The notes under the pieces: model-generated
What the model was told of the DNA's origin: nothing
Database searches by the model: none
Seen by the model: the letters and a program-made list of their open reading frames with translations, nothing else
Part shown: positions 62,416 to 64,000 of the stretch, piece by piece
How the letters are laid out: each line of letters opens with the position of its first letter
Position numbering within the stretch: the stretch's first letter is position 1
Source of the DNA: Reichenbachiella agarivorans
GTDB taxonomy: Bacteria; Bacteroidota; Bacteroidia; Cytophagales; Cyclobacteriaceae
Assembly: GCF_025502585.1 (NCBI RefSeq)
Contig: NZ_CP106679.1
Coordinates: forward strand, 248,001-312,000
Direction of reading: 5' to 3'
Length of the DNA stretch: 64,000 nt
Program-made: the position numbers and the translations under genes

Positions 62416-64000
62416 TTACTTCGTCTGTTCCTCTCTGATCATTTTCCCGTTTTTCAGTTCTCTGACGAATACCTCTATCGTGCCATCTTGACTATCTAGT
62501 TGCTCGATTTTAATTTCCTGTACTCGTCCATCGGTCAGGGTCACAACCAACTCATTTTCATTTTTGGCTACCACTGATTTGATCATTGATTTGGTTTCGT
62601 AGGGCTCGATCACAGACAAGTATCTGGCTTGTGTCCCTTTGCTGCGTACAGCCATGGATTTGAGACGTGAAGACTCATCTCCGAGCGGGAAGTCTCCTCC
62701 TATTTTGGCCTCAAAGCGCAGGACATCCATCCCATCGAGATCAACAGTGATTTTTGCCAGTTCCTCGTTATTTTCTGGCATAGCGGGTAGGGACTTCTCC
62801 ATCGGCTCACCTGCTATTTTGATCGGTCCCCCATAGTAATCCTTTCCTTTGTTTTCGGGAATCAACACATTTTCATATTTAACTGGAAGTGAAGAAAGAT
62901 AGACGGTTGATCCATTCTTTAGCACCAGCTTTGCATCTCCCCAGAAGATGGTGTTGTTGCGAATCTTACCTGGTGTCATGGTAGTCAGTTCTAATTTGCT
63001 CTTTCCTGAGATGTCTAGAGATATAGTTTTACTTCCCAAAATCCAAGCTCCAGTGCTATCGCTCAGGATCTGTTGATCATCTACACTGACAGTGTACCAT
63101 AGTTTTTTGTTTACATAAAAACCCTCCGTAGAAGTTCCAATCATTAATTCTGATTTCGGTGGCCAAGCATTGAATACATCAATTTTTAGCGGACCATCTA
63201 GGCTATACGGCAATCTCACTCCTTCATTGTCACAACCTTCTCCCCAGCACATTTCGAATTGGGTGCGAGAAGTTCCCTCCACTTCGTACCAGTTGCAATC
63301 TGTGATGAACTGCGCACTACCGATCGGATCAGTATTCATCTGGTTGGTATGCTTGACCAATTCCACTTTGTCTGCTTTGATTCCTTTGAACCCCTTTGAT
63401 TGAAACATCCAGTCAAATTCATGTTCATTTTCACCATTCAAGTAATCTGCTAATACAATGTAATCGTCCATTACAACCATCGCTCTGCGCTGCAACACTG
63501 GTTCAGTAAACTCCGTCACTTCACCAAATGCAGGCTGAATCGCTGGAAGGTCAATGGTCCGACTTTCGTCCCACATTTTTTCGGCAAAAGTCTGTCTATC
63601 GTTTGGGATCCCTCCATATGGTGGGTGGCTCCATTTTGAATTGGTTTCTATCGCAGTAGCTTGCATCATATCTCCTGTATGAAACAAGAGTCGTTTGTTT
63701 TCTACTGGCTGTTGCATTTTTTGATCCACTACTACCATGTTTTTGTTGATGGATACCTGTTTCCAGAATTTGTAGAGATAGCTCTGGTATCCATACCAAA
63801 ACATCAAGGTTCCATAAAAACTACGTCCATAGCGACTCATATGCACCAAATCGGTACGGTCAAAGTGTCCATGGTATCCTCCATGTGAGCCGTAGTGTAG
63901 AGCAGCTTGAATTTGCTCGGACTGCTGCCTGCCAGCCGTCTGTGAACGCAATTGTACAATGCCCATGTTGTCAGCATAGGCCGAAACTTTCATCTTCTCT
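62416..64000 (-). CDS. Heparinase II/III-like polysaccharide lyase, N terminus beyond window
   Basis: The C-terminal 528 or so residues of a larger protein; the frame stays open to the right edge, so the methionine at 63993 is internal. LHYGSHGGYHGHFDRTDLVHMSRYGRSF carries the His-rich, metal-type motif of the C-terminal half of heparinase II/III-type lyases; it is followed by a long beta-sandwich region (VVMDDYIVLADYLNGENEHEFDW). The toroid domain should lie outside. No resemblance in length pattern to the 647-aa lyase beyond the family fold. Substrate probably the same acidic, sulfated glycan. Confidence 0.75.
   Translation of the reverse strand, partial: EKMKVSAYADNMGIVQLRSQTAGRQQSEQIQAALHYGSHGGYHGHFDRTDLVHMSRYGRSFYGTLMFWYGYQSYLYKFWKQVSINKNMVVVDQKMQQPVENKRLLFHTGDMMQATAIETNSKWSHPPYGGIPNDRQTFAEKMWDESRTIDLPAIQPAFGEVTEFTEPVLQRRAMVVMDDYIVLADYLNGENEHEFDWMFQSKGFKGIKADKVELVKHTNQMNTDPIGSAQFITDCNWYEVEGTSRTQFEMCWGEGCDNEGVRLPYSLDGPLKIDVFNAWPPKSELMIGTSTEGFYVNKKLWYTVSVDDQQILSDSTGAWILGSKTISLDISGKSKLELTTMTPGKIRNNTIFWGDAKLVLKNGSTVYLSSLPVKYENVLIPENKGKDYYGGPIKIAGEPMEKSLPAMPENNEELAKITVDLDGMDVLRFEAKIGGDFPLGDESSRLKSMAVRSKGTQARYLSVIEPYETKSMIKSVVAKNENELVVTLTDGRVQEIKIEQLDSQDGTIEVFVRELKNGKMIREEQTK

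Overview
The window reads as a chromosomal segment of a Bacteroidota species, most likely a marine, gliding Cytophagales bacterium (Reichenbachiella-like; the lineage is inferred). Reasons: a PorX-type response regulator with a PglZ domain, a secreted protein with a type IX secretion (T9SS) sorting domain, Bacteroidota-specific families (DUF4293, DUF1599, BT_3928-type DoxX protein), TAnnTTTG-type -7 promoter elements, frequent TTG/GTG starts and weak ribosome binding sites.

Layout. 1-8401 (+): 3' end of a superoxide dismutase, an overlapping egtB-egtD ergothioneine pair, tRNA-Leu(GAG), an M42 aminopeptidase, a GH3-type acyl adenylase and an overlapping dxr-rseP pair. 8402-9078: gene-poor spacer with diverged repeats. 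9082-13402 (+): an exported protein with an inactive-looking transglutaminase fold, metG and a single-domain response regulator. 13462-16071 (-): rplM-rpsI-rpsB-tsf. 16202-18703 (-): a pseudouridine synthase and a PhoR/PhoB-like two-component pair. 19033-24366: recA, a 22-bp repeat array, a divergent HxlR/DoxX pair and valS. 24503-27706 (-): porX-tsaE-ald. 27802-30976 (+): HD phosphohydrolase, fabZ, an orphan ABC ATPase and a surface-type lipoprotein. 31342-36969: glutathione peroxidase, two YceI proteins, a porin and an M14 carboxypeptidase. 37167-39445 (-): folP-cdaA-DUF4293. 39491-51021: DUF1599, BT_3928-type and M48 proteins, an LRR membrane protein, a DMT transporter, a PAS histidine kinase, a J-domain membrane protein, TatD and TcdA.

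51138-64000 (-) is a polysaccharide-degradation locus running off the right edge: two Cys-type sulfatase lipoproteins, two heparinase II/III-type lyases, an alpha/beta-hydrolase and two related right-handed beta-helix proteins. One beta-helix protein is short and probably periplasmic. The other is 1021 aa with PA14, F5/8C and ricin-lectin modules and a T9SS tail. Together they look suited to a sulfated, acidic (uronate-containing) algal or animal polysaccharide: surface cleavage, then periplasmic desulfation, de-esterification and beta-elimination. PorX at 26-28 kb is the regulator class that controls T9SS, the export route expected for the 1021-aa protein.

The most unusual non-coding features are regularly spaced repeats: six 22-bp units after recA (20213-20344), four GATATATATC-type boxes at 22-23-bp steps (32757-32839), three 18-bp units between hxlR and doxX (20878-20931), three 7-bp tandem arrays (5826-5860, 21623-21664, 29049-29097) and a family of about 21-bp palindromes (20167, 37101, 37133). 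No CRISPR array, rRNA gene, prophage or intact insertion sequence was seen.
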